DNA of 38,039 nucleotides from a bacterium (lineage in GTDB: Bacteria > Auribacterota > UBA3054 > JAPLST01): positions 1 to 38,039 of the forward strand of contig JAOACZ010000198.1 of assembly GCA_026417575.1 (NCBI GenBank), given 5' to 3'. Within the stretch, counting starts at the first letter, position 1. Every line of letters begins with the position of its first letter. The notes below the pieces were generated by a model. It was not told where the DNA came from. It searched no databases and saw only the letters and a list, made by a program, of their open reading frames with translations. Shown piece by piece: positions 24,759 through 32,940 of the stretch. The position numbers and the translations under genes were made by a program.

Positions 24759-25298
24759 TTAGGATGCAGAAAGTTGTTCACGGAACCAGGTAGTCATATC
24801 GGCAGACTGCCAGAGGGCATCGGCATGGGGTCCAAGGGCGCGGCGGACAGGGAGGGTATCGAAGGTGACGCAGCGTTGGTTGCGACGGTGAGCGCAATAG
24901 AAGCGGACGTGAGGGTTTGCTTGAATGAGGGCACGAAGGGTTTCATTCCAGTCACCGAGGGGGGGCTGGTCAACGTTGTCGAGGGGGTACCAGCCGGTGA
25001 TGACTGTGCCACAACCGGGGCGGGATTTAATTTTGAAGCCACCGCCGCAACTTTCGACCAGCTGACGGAAGAAGGGGAGGCCGAGGCCAATGGACTTGCG
25101 GCGAGAAGTTTTGGTCGTCATGAATGGGTCCAAGGCGCGTGTGAGTGTGTGAGGGGCCATACCGCAACCGTTGTCGGCGATGGTGAGGGTGAGGCGATTG
25201 CGGGTGAAATCTTCGTCGAGCCAAATTTTGATGTAGGTGGCGCCGGCGGTGAGGGCGTTTTGAACGAGGTCGAGCATGAAAAGCGCGAGCTCATACAT
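24759..25298 (-). CDS. Stand-alone GHKL-type ATPase
   Basis: A 179-residue histidine-kinase-like ATPase domain with no sensor, HAMP or phosphoacceptor domain. N-box is ALFMLDLVQNALTAGA (near residue 14), G1 is IADNGCGM, F-box region is LDPFMTTKTSRRKSIGLGLPF which also contains the G2 loop, and a final GCGTVITG completes the fold. The C-terminal 60 residues (from about DNVDQPPLGDW) match no domain I know. Small ATPases of this kind accompany bifurcating hydrogenase genes; a role in regulation by protein phosphorylation or ATP-dependent binding is inferred. It starts 8 bases after the NuoE-like gene, so the two are very likely cotranslated. Confidence 0.82.
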   Translation of the reverse strand: MYELALFMLDLVQNALTAGATYIKIWLDEDFTRNRLTLTIADNGCGMAPHTLTRALDPFMTTKTSRRKSIGLGLPFFRQLVESCGGGFKIKSRPGCGTVITGWYPLDNVDQPPLGDWNETLRALIQANPHVRFYCAHRRNQRCVTFDTLPVRRALGPHADALWQSADMTTWFREQLSAS

Positions 25299-25306
25299 GG
25301 GGTAGG

Positions 25307-25816
25307 CTAGGCAGATGTGCGCTGATGCTCGGCCGCAAGTGCGCGGTAGTGATTAATGACGGCGCGCACTTTCGCCGGTGAAATGAGACGGTCATAGACC
25401 TTGTCATTGACCATCATCGCGGGTGCGAGGCCGCAGGCGCCGATACACCGAACCGCCTCGACACTGAACATGCGGTCTTCAGACACTTCGTCGAGGCCGA
25501 TACCGAGTTCGGCTTTCAATTGGTCGACGATCATCGGGCCACCGCGGATGTAGCAGGCCGTGCCGAGGCAGACCTTAAACTGGAAGAGGCCTTTTGGTTT
25601 TAGGTGAAAGAGATGATAAAAGGTAGCGACCCCATAAACTTCACTGACAGGGTGGCCGAGTTTGTTAGCGACATATTCGAGGACTTCGCGTGGGAGGTAC
25701 CCAAAGATTTTCTGGGCGCCGTGGAGGGTTTGGATGATAGGGCCTGGGAGATGTTTGTTTTGCTCGATGACTTCATCGAGTTGGCGATAGAGCTCGGCGC
25801 AATCTTTGCATTTCAT
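25307..25816 (-). CDS. hoxE: NuoE/HoxE-like [2Fe-2S] subunit
   Basis: First gene of the hydrogenase operon. The NuoE fold is clear: LPGPIIQTLHGAQKIFGYLP, VSEVYGVATFYHLFHLKPKG, then the [2Fe-2S] ligands in VCLGTACYIRGG (Cys five residues apart) and CIGACGLAP. It transfers electrons to or from the FMN subunit encoded two genes downstream. The frame is open to an ATG at 25846, but ATG 25816 is used because the family normally starts close to the KCKDCAELYRQL helix and the promoter at 25865-25893 would leave only about 12 bases of leader for the longer version. Neither start has a Shine-Dalgarno. The product is 169 residues with this start. Confidence 0.9.
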   Translation of the reverse strand: MKCKDCAELYRQLDEVIEQNKHLPGPIIQTLHGAQKIFGYLPREVLEYVANKLGHPVSEVYGVATFYHLFHLKPKGLFQFKVCLGTACYIRGGPMIVDQLKAELGIGLDEVSEDRMFSVEAVRCIGACGLAPAMMVNDKVYDRLISPAKVRAVINHYRALAAEHQRTSA

Positions 25817-25864
25817 ACGATGCCGGAGGTGAGGCATTATGCACATGTAACAAATACAGGGGTT

Positions 25865-25893
25865 ATTCTACACAAAGGGACAGGCAAAGTCAA
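25865..25893 (-). promoter_or_regulatory. Promoter of the hydrogenase operon
   Basis: TTGACT (25893-25888), 17 bases, TAGAAT (25870-25865) on the minus strand. It lies between the mntP stop and hoxE. The predicted start is near 25858. Confidence 0.7.
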
Positions 25894-25958
25894 TGAGGGT
25901 GATGGGCCAGTTTGAGGGGGGGGGAATGGGTGAAGAGGCTGTGGTGGAGGGGCAGACG

Positions 25959-26579
25959 TCACCCTCGTAGTCCTTCGAGGAGGATCTTGAGACCGATGAG
26001 GATCAGCATGAGGCCACCTACGATTTCGAGTTTGTTTTCGAAGAGGTGGCCGATGGATTTGCCGAGGTAGACGCCGGCGAGGGAGAGGGCGAAGGTGACA
26101 CAGCCGATGATGAGGGCGGGGAGGATGATACCTATGTTGAGGAGGGAGAGGCTCATTCCGACTGCGAGGGCGTCGAGGCTAGTGGCGACAGAGAGCATGA
26201 GGAGGGTGTAAAAGCTCTGCGGGGGGGTAGGAGGAAGAACGTCGAGTTCATCGGCACCGGGCCAGACATCGCGCGTGGGGCGGGGAGGGGAGGAGTTTTC
26301 AGCGGCTTTGAGGACGCGGGCTTCGTAGATCATTTTAGCGCCAATTGCGGTGAGGAGCGCGAAGGCGACCCAATGGTCGACTGAAGCGATGTAATCACGC
26401 AAGCCGAGCCCAGCCAGCCAGCCGATGAGGGGCATGCCGGCTTGAAAGGCGCCGAAGAAGAGCGCCATGCGCAAGGCGTAGCGTGTCCGCATCGTACGCG
26501 CCGCACAACCACTGGAGACAGCGACAGCGAAGGCGTCCATGGCTAGTCCGAGAGCGATGAAGAAGACGGTGATAGACAT
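25959..26579 (-). CDS. mntP: Manganese efflux pump MntP-like protein
   Basis: A 206-residue inner-membrane protein with the six-helix MntP/YebN fold as two similar halves. The first half begins FFIALGLAMDAFAVAVSSGC and the second LLMLSVATSLDALAVGMSLS; the paired membrane aspartates (MDAFAV, LDALAV) are the family hallmark for Mn(II) export. The central cytoplasmic loop (about 95-125) is longer and acidic/Pro-rich (RPTRDVWPGADELDVLPPTPPQ). ATG 26579 is chosen over the longer frame to 26708, because the promoter -10 box ends six bases upstream and predicts transcription beginning at this A. No room remains for a yybP-ykoY manganese riboswitch. Confidence 0.88.
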   Translation of the reverse strand: MSITVFFIALGLAMDAFAVAVSSGCAARTMRTRYALRMALFFGAFQAGMPLIGWLAGLGLRDYIASVDHWVAFALLTAIGAKMIYEARVLKAAENSSPPRPTRDVWPGADELDVLPPTPPQSFYTLLMLSVATSLDALAVGMSLSLLNIGIILPALIIGCVTFALSLAGVYLGKSIGHLFENKLEIVGGLMLILIGLKILLEGLRG

Positions 26580-26585
26580 GTGAAT

Positions 26586-26614
26586 ATTGTAGTTGTTTGG
26601 AAGAAGTTGTGCAA
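26586..26614 (-). promoter_or_regulatory. mntP promoter, predicted leaderless
   Basis: TTGCAC (26614-26609), 17 bases, TACAAT (26591-26586) on the minus strand. Six bases separate the -10 box from the mntP ATG, so +1 should coincide with the A of the start codon. Confidence 0.65.
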
Positions 26615-26764
26615 GTGTATGTACCCTTCTTCGGGCACTCTTGGAGAAGTCCACGACATTGATGGTAGCGTAACCGCGGGGAAGCGTAGCTACGAGACGG
26701 TTAGTCAAAGAGTGTGACGTTGAAACGTGGGTGGTGTGCGGGTGAGAAGTAGGTCGTCATTATA

Positions 26765-26793
26765 TTGACTTGGATACTTTAGTTTGCTACACT
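26765..26793 (+). promoter_or_regulatory. ilvD promoter
   Basis: TTGACT (26765-26770), 17 bases, TACACT (26788-26793). The predicted start near 26800 gives a 36-base leader with CGAGG just before the ATG. It is divergent from the mntP promoter. Confidence 0.7.
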
Positions 26794-26835
26794 TTGGGCT
26801 GCTTAAACGTGTAACCGTTTTGCGCACGAGGCGCC

Positions 26836-28512
26836 ATGATCAGCAGCACGATAAAAGAAGGAATGGAGCGTGCCCCGCATCGGAGCTTGTTACGGGCCTG
26901 CGGTGTTCATCCGAGTGAATTTGACAAGCCGTTTATAGCGGTGTGCAACGCCTTTACGGAAATCATTCCTGGGCATGTACATTTGAACCGTGTAGCCGAG
27001 ATTGTCAAGCAAGCGATCCGGGAGGCTGGGGGAGTGCCGTTTGAATTTAACGTGATTGGGATTTGCGATGGGATTGCGATGGGGCATAGCGGAATGAAGT
27101 ATTCGCTTGCGAGCCGTGAGTTGATTGCGGACAGTGTGGAGACAATGCTACGCGCGCACTGTTTTGACGGGGTGTACTGCATTCCGAACTGTGACAAGAT
27201 AGTGCCGGGGATGTTGATGGGGATCTTGCGCTGCGACATACCTGCGATCGTAGTGAGCGGGGGTCCGATGGCGGCGGGGCGCACGCCGGATGGGGAGACG
27301 GTGGACTTGATTAGTGTTTTCGAGGGGGTTGGCGCATGCAAGGCGGGGAGGATCAGCGCGGGAAAGTTACAGGAACTTGAGGAATGGGCGTGTCCGGGGC
27401 CGGGCTCGTGCTCAGGGATGTTTACAGCCAACTCGATGAACTGCTTATGTGAAGCGTTGGGGATTGCGCCGCCTGGGAACGGAACAATCCTTGCGACCGA
27501 CCCGCGGCGGATCGAGCTTTGGCGAAGTGGAGCATTCATGTTACTGGAGCTGGTGCGCAAGAACATCCGGCCGCGAGACATTGTGACTGCGGAGGCGCTG
27601 GAGAATGCGCTGATACTGGACATGGCGATGGGTGGTTCGACGAACACGATATTGCATACCCTGGCAATTGCTCACACGGCGGAGATTCCGTTTAATTTGG
27701 GTCGGATTAATGAATTAGCCCAGCGGACACCGACCATTTGCAAGGTAAGCCCGTCGTCGCACTATCATATTGAAGACGTGGATCGTGCGGGGGGAGTGAC
27801 CTCGATTCTCCACGAGCTAAGTCGGATTGAAAACTTGCTGCATTTCAACTGCTTATCCGTCAATGGCAAGACATTAGGAGAAAACATTTGGGGGAAATCC
27901 TCGCAGGATACTGCGTGCATACGCCGGGTAGAGAACGCGTACAGTCCGCGTGGCGGTTTGGCAATTTTGTATGGCAACCTTGCGCCCGAGGGGGCGGTCG
28001 TGAAGACGGCGGGGGTAGCACCTGGGATGCGAAGACATCGCGGTCCGGCGGTGATTTTTGATTCGCAAGAGGAGGCGTGTGAGGGGATACTCGCGGGGCG
28101 AGTGAAGGCAGGCGACGTGGTTGTGATACGATACGAGGGTCCGCGTGGGGGGCCGGGCATGCAAGAGATGCTGGCGCCGACGTCGTACATCATGGGGTGT
28201 GGCCTTGGGGAGAGTGTGGCGTTGTTGACGGACGGACGTTTTTCTGGGGGCACACGCGGGGCGTGTGTCGGGCACATTTCACCTGAAGCGGCGGTGGGGG
28301 GGCCGCTCGCTTTGGTGCGCGACGGCGACATGATAGTGATTGATCTTGATGCGCAGCAGCTGAATGTGGAGCTAGATGAAGGCGAGCTTGCGCGGCGGAG
28401 AGCTGTATGGACGCCGCCGCCAAAGCGTCTTGATTACGGGTGGATGGCGCGCTATCAGCGACTGGCGACGAGTGCGAACACGGGCGCCGTGCTTATGCCG
28501 CCGCGAGAGTAG
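26836..28512 (+). CDS. ilvD: Dihydroxy-acid dehydratase
   Basis: Iron-sulfur dehydratase that converts 2,3-dihydroxy-isovalerate (and the isoleucine analogue) to the 2-oxo acid in branched-chain amino acid synthesis. The 558 residues match IlvD along the whole length: [95 protein letters not shown], and the C-terminal [22 protein letters not shown]. Likely cluster cysteines are in AVCNAF, NCDK and GSCSG. It is first in a plus-strand run with a Gfo/Idh/MocA gene two bases downstream, an epimerase-like gene and queA, none of which belongs to branched-chain synthesis. Confidence 0.95.
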   Translation: MISSTIKEGMERAPHRSLLRACGVHPSEFDKPFIAVCNAFTEIIPGHVHLNRVAEIVKQAIREAGGVPFEFNVIGICDGIAMGHSGMKYSLASRELIADSVETMLRAHCFDGVYCIPNCDKIVPGMLMGILRCDIPAIVVSGGPMAAGRTPDGETVDLISVFEGVGACKAGRISAGKLQELEEWACPGPGSCSGMFTANSMNCLCEALGIAPPGNGTILATDPRRIELWRSGAFMLLELVRKNIRPRDIVTAEALENALILDMAMGGSTNTILHTLAIAHTAEIPFNLGRINELAQRTPTICKVSPSSHYHIEDVDRAGGVTSILHELSRIENLLHFNCLSVNGKTLGENIWGKSSQDTACIRRVENAYSPRGGLAILYGNLAPEGAVVKTAGVAPGMRRHRGPAVIFDSQEEACEGILAGRVKAGDVVVIRYEGPRGGPGMQEMLAPTSYIMGCGLGESVALLTDGRFSGGTRGACVGHISPEAAVGGPLALVRDGDMIVIDLDAQQLNVELDEGELARRRAVWTPPPKRLDYGWMARYQRLATSANTGAVLMPPRE

Positions 28513-28514
28513 CG

Positions 28515-29573
28515 ATGGCGGGCGAGCTCACGTGTGGGATCATCGGTTGCGGTGTCATTGCGCCCGCGCACATTCAGGGCTACCAAGCGATACCGGGGGT
28601 ACGGGTAACTTGGGCGTGCGACTTAATAGAAGAGAAGGCCAGGCAGCGGGCAGCGGAATATGGGATTGCGCATGTGACGAGAGATTATCGCGAGGTGCTG
28701 GGAAATGTGGATTGCATATCGGTGTGCACTGATCATGGGAGTCATGCGAAGATCACGGCAGACGCGTTGAGGGCGGGGACGCATGTGTTGTGCGAAAAGG
28801 CGTTAGCGGCGACGCCAGCGGGCCTGCGGATGATGTTTGAGGCGCATGCGAGATATCCATATCCGATTTTTGCGGCGGTATTTCAACATCGCTTCGATGC
28901 AGAGATACGCTATTTGAAGGAATTGGTGAACGAGGGGGCATTTGGCACGATTTTAACGGCGGGGATGCAAATGCGATGTTTGCGGACGGAGGAGTACTAT
29001 CGAGCGGATAAATGGCGAGGGACATGGGACAAAGAGGGCGGGGCGGTATTGATCAATCAAGCCATACACTTTATTGATGCGCTCGCATGGATCATGGGTG
29101 GGATTGAGGCGGTGCAGGGGACGTATACGAATTTAACGCATAATGGTGTAATTGAGGCCGAAGACACTGCGGTGGCGATGGTTCGGTTTCGCTGTGGAGC
29201 TCTTGGGACGATCGAAGCTACGTGTTCAAGCAACATAGATTGGGAGCCGACGATAGCGATTCATGGCTCGCGAGGTGCGGTAGAGTTACGGCACGGGAAG
29301 CCGACCAAAATTGAGTTTGAAAATGAGGAAGTAGCGGCGCGCGTGCGTGATGGATTTGCCGCGTGTGCCGTGCCGAGTTCGGTGCGTTCGGCGATTCGGT
29401 CGTACTATGGAGAAGGTCATTCTGCGCAGATTGCCGACTTTGTGGACGCTGTGCGACATCATCGTGAACCATTTGTGACTGCGCGCTCCGCGCGGCACGC
29501 CGTGGAAGTTGTGTTTGGGATTTACGAGTCACATCGAACGCGCAAGTGGGTAGAGATCACTTCAGCGGTTTAA
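28515..29573 (+). CDS. Gfo/Idh/MocA-family oxidoreductase
   Basis: A 352-residue NAD(P)-dependent sugar or cyclitol dehydrogenase-like protein. The N-terminal Rossmann domain starts CGIIGCGVIAPAHIQGYQA; the canonical EKP catalytic-lysine motif appears as CEKALAAT, with Ala replacing Pro; the second domain carries GGAVLINQAIHFIDALAWIM with the conserved His. The substrate is unknown. The frame is open from 28440 inside ilvD, but ATG 28515, two bases after the ilvD stop, gives the standard N-terminus and has GAGAG upstream. Tight spacing implies cotranscription with ilvD. Confidence 0.88.
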   Translation: MAGELTCGIIGCGVIAPAHIQGYQAIPGVRVTWACDLIEEKARQRAAEYGIAHVTRDYREVLGNVDCISVCTDHGSHAKITADALRAGTHVLCEKALAATPAGLRMMFEAHARYPYPIFAAVFQHRFDAEIRYLKELVNEGAFGTILTAGMQMRCLRTEEYYRADKWRGTWDKEGGAVLINQAIHFIDALAWIMGGIEAVQGTYTNLTHNGVIEAEDTAVAMVRFRCGALGTIEATCSSNIDWEPTIAIHGSRGAVELRHGKPTKIEFENEEVAARVRDGFAACAVPSSVRSAIRSYYGEGHSAQIADFVDAVRHHREPFVTARSARHAVEVVFGIYESHRTRKWVEITSAV

Positions 29574-29582
29574 AGTACAGGC

Positions 29583-30599
29583 GTGAAGCTTCTTTTCCTT
29601 GGAGGCACGGGGGTCATTAGCGAGGCCGTGTCACAGCTTGCGGCGGAGCGCGGACATGATGTGACTCTGGTGAATCGTGGGTTGACCGTGCCCTCACTGA
29701 CCCAGCGGGCACGCGTTATTCGCTGTGACGTCAGGGACGTACGTGCTCTTGCTACAGCGCTGGCGGGCCACATGTTTGATGTTGTAGTAGATTGGATTGC
29801 CTACGTACCTGAGCATGTGCAAACTGACCTGCGACTGTTTCGGGGCAAGACAGGCCAGTATGTTTTTATCAGCTCTGCAACCGTGTACGAAAAACCCCCG
29901 CGTTCTTATCGCATTACTGAAGAGACACCTCGTGGAAATCCGTATTCAGTCTACGCGCAAAATAAAATTGCTTGCGAAGATCTGTTGTTCGAGGCGTGGG
30001 AGCGTGAGGGCTTTCCGATGACGATTGTGCGGCCATCGTACACGTATGGTAACACAAAAATACCTTCTGACATAGGTGTGACAGATTACACTTTGGTGGA
30101 TCGGATGAAGCGGGGCAAACCGGTGATTGTACACGGGGACGGGCAATCGCTGTGGACACTCACGCACAACAGTGATTTTGCTGTGGCGTTATTGGGTCTT
30201 TGCGGGCAGACGCGTGCACTGGGGGAAGCGTTTCACATTACGTCTGAAGAGGTATTGACCTGGGACCAGATTTATCAGGCGATTGGAGCTGCGGCGGGGG
30301 TAACGCCGCAACTCGTCCATGTGCCTGTAGAGCTCATCGAAGCGTACGATCCGGGGAAGACAGCGGGACTGCGGGGCGACAAGATGTACAGCATGGTGTT
30401 CGATAATAGCAAGGTGAAACGGTTGGTGCCTGAGTTTGTGGCCCGTGTGCCATTTGCGGAAGGGGTACGGCGCGCGGTAGCCTGGTTTGAAGCAGATGCG
30501 GCGCGGCAGCGAGTGAACGACGAAGCGAATGTTTTAATTGATCGTATTATAGCGGGGATGGAGCGTGCGCTTCCGGCGAGAGGCACGGTGAGGTCATGA
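29583..30599 (+). CDS. NAD-dependent epimerase/dehydratase-family protein
   Basis: A 338-residue extended short-chain dehydrogenase. Cofactor loop LFLGGTGVIS is at the N-terminus, VFISSATVYE and the active-site YSVYAQNKIACE (Tyr-x3-Lys) follow, then TIVRPSYTYG and a sugar-nucleotide-epimerase-like C-terminus (HITSEEVLTWDQIYQAIG, VPVELIEAYDP). Members of this atypical subfamily include plant and cyanobacterial RNA-binding/epimerase-like proteins; the substrate is not evident. GTG 29583 is the first codon matching the Rossmann start. Its TGA overlaps the queA ATG (ATGA). Confidence 0.85.
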   Translation: MKLLFLGGTGVISEAVSQLAAERGHDVTLVNRGLTVPSLTQRARVIRCDVRDVRALATALAGHMFDVVVDWIAYVPEHVQTDLRLFRGKTGQYVFISSATVYEKPPRSYRITEETPRGNPYSVYAQNKIACEDLLFEAWEREGFPMTIVRPSYTYGNTKIPSDIGVTDYTLVDRMKRGKPVIVHGDGQSLWTLTHNSDFAVALLGLCGQTRALGEAFHITSEEVLTWDQIYQAIGAAAGVTPQLVHVPVELIEAYDPGKTAGLRGDKMYSMVFDNSKVKRLVPEFVARVPFAEGVRRAVAWFEADAARQRVNDEANVLIDRIIAGMERALPARGTVRS

Positions 30600-31672
30600 A
30601 TCTGGCACGCAAGGATAGGTGTGATCTGCCATGGTGGGACATCCGGGCTTATGACTATGAACTACCCCGGGAACTCGTCGCGCAGAAGCCTGCTGCCGAG
30701 CGTGATGCCAGCCGACTGCTGGTGTATTCGTGTTCTACGCGGACGATCCGGCACCACATTTTTCGCGATTTGCCGCAGCTCTTGCGGCCTGATGACGTGC
30801 TTGTTGTGAACGATTGTCGCGTCATCCCGGCGCGGCTTTATGTGCGACGGGTGGACACGGGGAGAGAGATTGAACTGTTGCTCTGCGAACGACTGGCAGG
30901 AACGCGGTGGGCGGCGTGCGTACGGCCCGGGCGGGGTACACGGGTGGGAACGCGGCTGGAAGTTGGGGGTGTAAGTGTAGTTGTGCAAGCTGTGCGTGAA
31001 GATGGGCTGCGAGAGATCGAGTTTGAATGCACGGAGAGCGGGGTGGAAGCGTTACTTGAGCAGTACGGACGGACGCCGCTTCCGCCGTACGTCAAGAGAG
31101 ATGGGGAGATTACAACGGCTGAGGATCGTGAGCGGTATCAGACAGTATATGCGGCGCGTGGTATGGCGGTGGCGGCTCCGACAGCGGGTTTGCATTTTAC
31201 GCCAGGGCTTATGAAGGAGCTGGAGGCGCGAGGGTGTGAGATTTTAGCTGTTACGCTTGAGGTTGGTCTTGGTACCTTTCAGCCGGTGAAAGGGACTGAC
31301 GCGCGCGAGCATCGTCTGCATGCGGAACACGCGGTGGTGACGCCAGCGGTTGCGGCTCGACTGAACGCGGCGCGACGTGAAGGGAGACGCATAGTTGCGG
31401 TGGGCACAACGGTCGTGCGCACATTAGAGAGCAGTCTGGATACGGAGGGGAAGTTCGGCGCGTTTGATGGTGCGACGAGATTGTTCATTCATCCACCGTA
31501 TCAGATTCGGGCTGTGGACGCATTAATTACGAATTTTCACTTACCGCGCTCGACGCTACTGATGTTGCTTGCGGCGTTTATCGGGCCGGTGTGGCGAGAG
31601 CTTTATGCGGAAGCGATTCGGCGGGGGTATCGGTTTTATTCGTACGGGGACGCGATGTTAGTGGAGAAGTGA
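30596..31672 (+). CDS. queA: tRNA preQ1(34) S-adenosylmethionine ribosyltransferase-isomerase
   Basis: Makes epoxyqueuosine by transferring the ribosyl moiety of AdoMet to preQ1 in the anticodon of tRNAs. The 358 residues contain YDYELPRELVAQKPAAERDASRL, VLVVNDCRVIPARL, GRTPLPPYVKR, DRERYQTVYA, VAAPTAGLHFT, LEVGLGTFQPV, EHRLHAEH, IVAVGTTVVRTLES and TNFHLPRSTLLMLLAAF, the family's signatures in order. The family motif GSVAAPTAGLHF appears as GMAVAAPTAGLHF. Start ATG 30596 overlaps the previous stop by four bases. Its 3' end overlaps the convergent rnhA gene by 15 bases. Confidence 0.95.
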   Translation: MNLARKDRCDLPWWDIRAYDYELPRELVAQKPAAERDASRLLVYSCSTRTIRHHIFRDLPQLLRPDDVLVVNDCRVIPARLYVRRVDTGREIELLLCERLAGTRWAACVRPGRGTRVGTRLEVGGVSVVVQAVREDGLREIEFECTESGVEALLEQYGRTPLPPYVKRDGEITTAEDRERYQTVYAARGMAVAAPTAGLHFTPGLMKELEARGCEILAVTLEVGLGTFQPVKGTDAREHRLHAEHAVVTPAVAARLNAARREGRRIVAVGTTVVRTLESSLDTEGKFGAFDGATRLFIHPPYQIRAVDALITNFHLPRSTLLMLLAAFIGPVWRELYAEAIRRGYRFYSYGDAMLVEK

Positions 31673-32149
31673 GTGGGGGCGCCGGGTGACTGAGTGTGGG
31701 GGCGTGGGGTGAAGCTGTTGGTTGAGGGCTGAGCGGGCGAGCTGGTCTGCGCGCAGGTTGTAGGGGACCTGGGCGTGAGCGGGGACTTTGACGAACTCCA
31801 CCGAGGCGAATTGCTGGAGGAGGCGTTTGATTTGGGCAATAAGAGCGAGGTTTTCGCGTGGTTTCCAGGAGGGGTTGTTGAGGACACCGTAGGCGTAGGC
31901 GCTATCGGTGTAAATTTTGACAGGGATGGAACGACGTTTGATGCGCTGGAGGGCCTCACGAATGGCAGACAACTCGGCGATATTGTTGGTGGCTTGACCG
32001 AGCGGGCGAGCTATTTCCTTGATATGGCCGTTGTACCAAAGAACAGCTGCGCAGGCAGCGGGGCCGGGATTGCCGGCGCAGGCGCCATCCGTGAAGACGT
32101 GAATGACATCAGGAGCCAGTGGGCGAGCTGTGTTGTGGGGAGCGGGCAC
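31658..32149 (-). CDS. rnhA: Ribonuclease HI
   Basis: A 163-residue RNase H type 1 that degrades the RNA strand of RNA-DNA hybrids. The catalytic carboxylates are in FTDGACAGNPGP, NNIAELSAI, YTDSAYAYG and RADQLARSA, and a His is in KVPAHAQVPYN. The usual VKGHAGxxxNERAD loop is altered to VPAHAQVPYNLRAD, but all four acidic residues remain. The last 20 residues (about HPTPPHSVTRRPHSLLH) are an unconserved basic tail, part of which overlaps the queA 3' end. It starts 9 bases after yebC. Confidence 0.9.
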   Translation of the reverse strand: MPAPHNTARPLAPDVIHVFTDGACAGNPGPAACAAVLWYNGHIKEIARPLGQATNNIAELSAIREALQRIKRRSIPVKIYTDSAYAYGVLNNPSWKPRENLALIAQIKRLLQQFASVEFVKVPAHAQVPYNLRADQLARSALNQQLHPTPPHSVTRRPHSLLH

Positions 32150-32158
32150 GGAACAGCG

Positions 32159-32914
32159 CTAGATGGCTGAGACGCGACGCATCAACTCCTCGTCCATATC
32201 GAAGTTGGAGTAGACATCTTGCACATCATCAAGGTCTTCGATAGCTTCCAGGAGCTTGAGCATGGCGGCGGCGTCTTTTTCGTCAGTGATTTTGACGGTG
32301 GAGGCGGGGAGCATGGCGAGCTCGGCGCTGCGAGTGGGGATTTTATGGTCTTCGAGCGCTTTTTTAACTGCCTCAAATGAGTCGACGGGTGTGATGATTT
32401 CGAACGTATCCTCAGTGACCTTCATATCTTCGGCGCCGGCATCGGAGACGAGGAGCAACAAATCATCTTCGTTCGCGTGTTGTTTTTCGACGACGATGAG
32501 GCCCTTTTTTGAGAACTGCCAGGAGACGGCGCCGGTGCCAGCGAGGGAACCGCCTTTTCGTTCGAGGGTTGCGCGGACTTCGCTCGCGGCGCGGTTACGG
32601 TTGTCGGTGAGGACGCGGATGAGCAAGCCGACACCGGCAGGTCCATAGGCTTCATAGGTGATTTCTTCGTAGCTGACGCCGGGCAGTTCACCGGTGCCCT
32701 TCTTGATGGCGCGTTCGATATTGTCGGAGGGCATATTGACAGCTTTGGCGGCCTGGATGGCATTGCGCAAGCGCGGGTTCATATCTGGGTCGCCCCCGCC
32801 GAGCTTTGCAGCGATGGTGATTTCTTTTGACATGCGGCTGAAGATCTTGCCACGTTTTGCGTCAAGCGCTGCTTTTTTATGTTTAATTGTTGCCCATTTG
32901 GAATGACCACTCAT
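32159..32914 (-). CDS. yebC: YebC/PmpR-family protein
   Basis: A 251-residue YebC, a widely conserved DNA-binding/translation-related factor; recent work links the family to relief of ribosome stalling at proline stretches. MSGHSKWATIKHKKAALDAK, GKIFSRMSKEI, NPRLRNAIQAAKAVNMPSDN, ERAIKKGTGE, YEEITYEAYGPAGVGLL and the acidic C-terminus (DLDDVQDVYSNFDMDEE) are typical and full length. It is 26 bases downstream of hldA, within the EF-G2-hldA-yebC-rnhA run. Confidence 0.95.
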   Translation of the reverse strand: MSGHSKWATIKHKKAALDAKRGKIFSRMSKEITIAAKLGGGDPDMNPRLRNAIQAAKAVNMPSDNIERAIKKGTGELPGVSYEEITYEAYGPAGVGLLIRVLTDNRNRAASEVRATLERKGGSLAGTGAVSWQFSKKGLIVVEKQHANEDDLLLLVSDAGAEDMKVTEDTFEIITPVDSFEAVKKALEDHKIPTRSAELAMLPASTVKITDEKDAAAMLKLLEAIEDLDDVQDVYSNFDMDEELMRRVSAI

Positions 32915-32940
32915 AGCTTTGTTCCATGACGTTAGGTAAT

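Noticed and set aside
26580-26760. yybP-ykoY manganese riboswitch upstream of mntP
   Set aside because: A GTAGC/GCTAC stem is present, but the conserved loop sequences are not, and the promoter six bases before the ATG leaves no leader to hold it.
28440-28514. Upstream ATG of the Gfo/Idh/MocA gene inside ilvD
   Set aside because: The extra 25 residues are ilvD read in another frame, and the Rossmann domain begins directly after ATG 28515.
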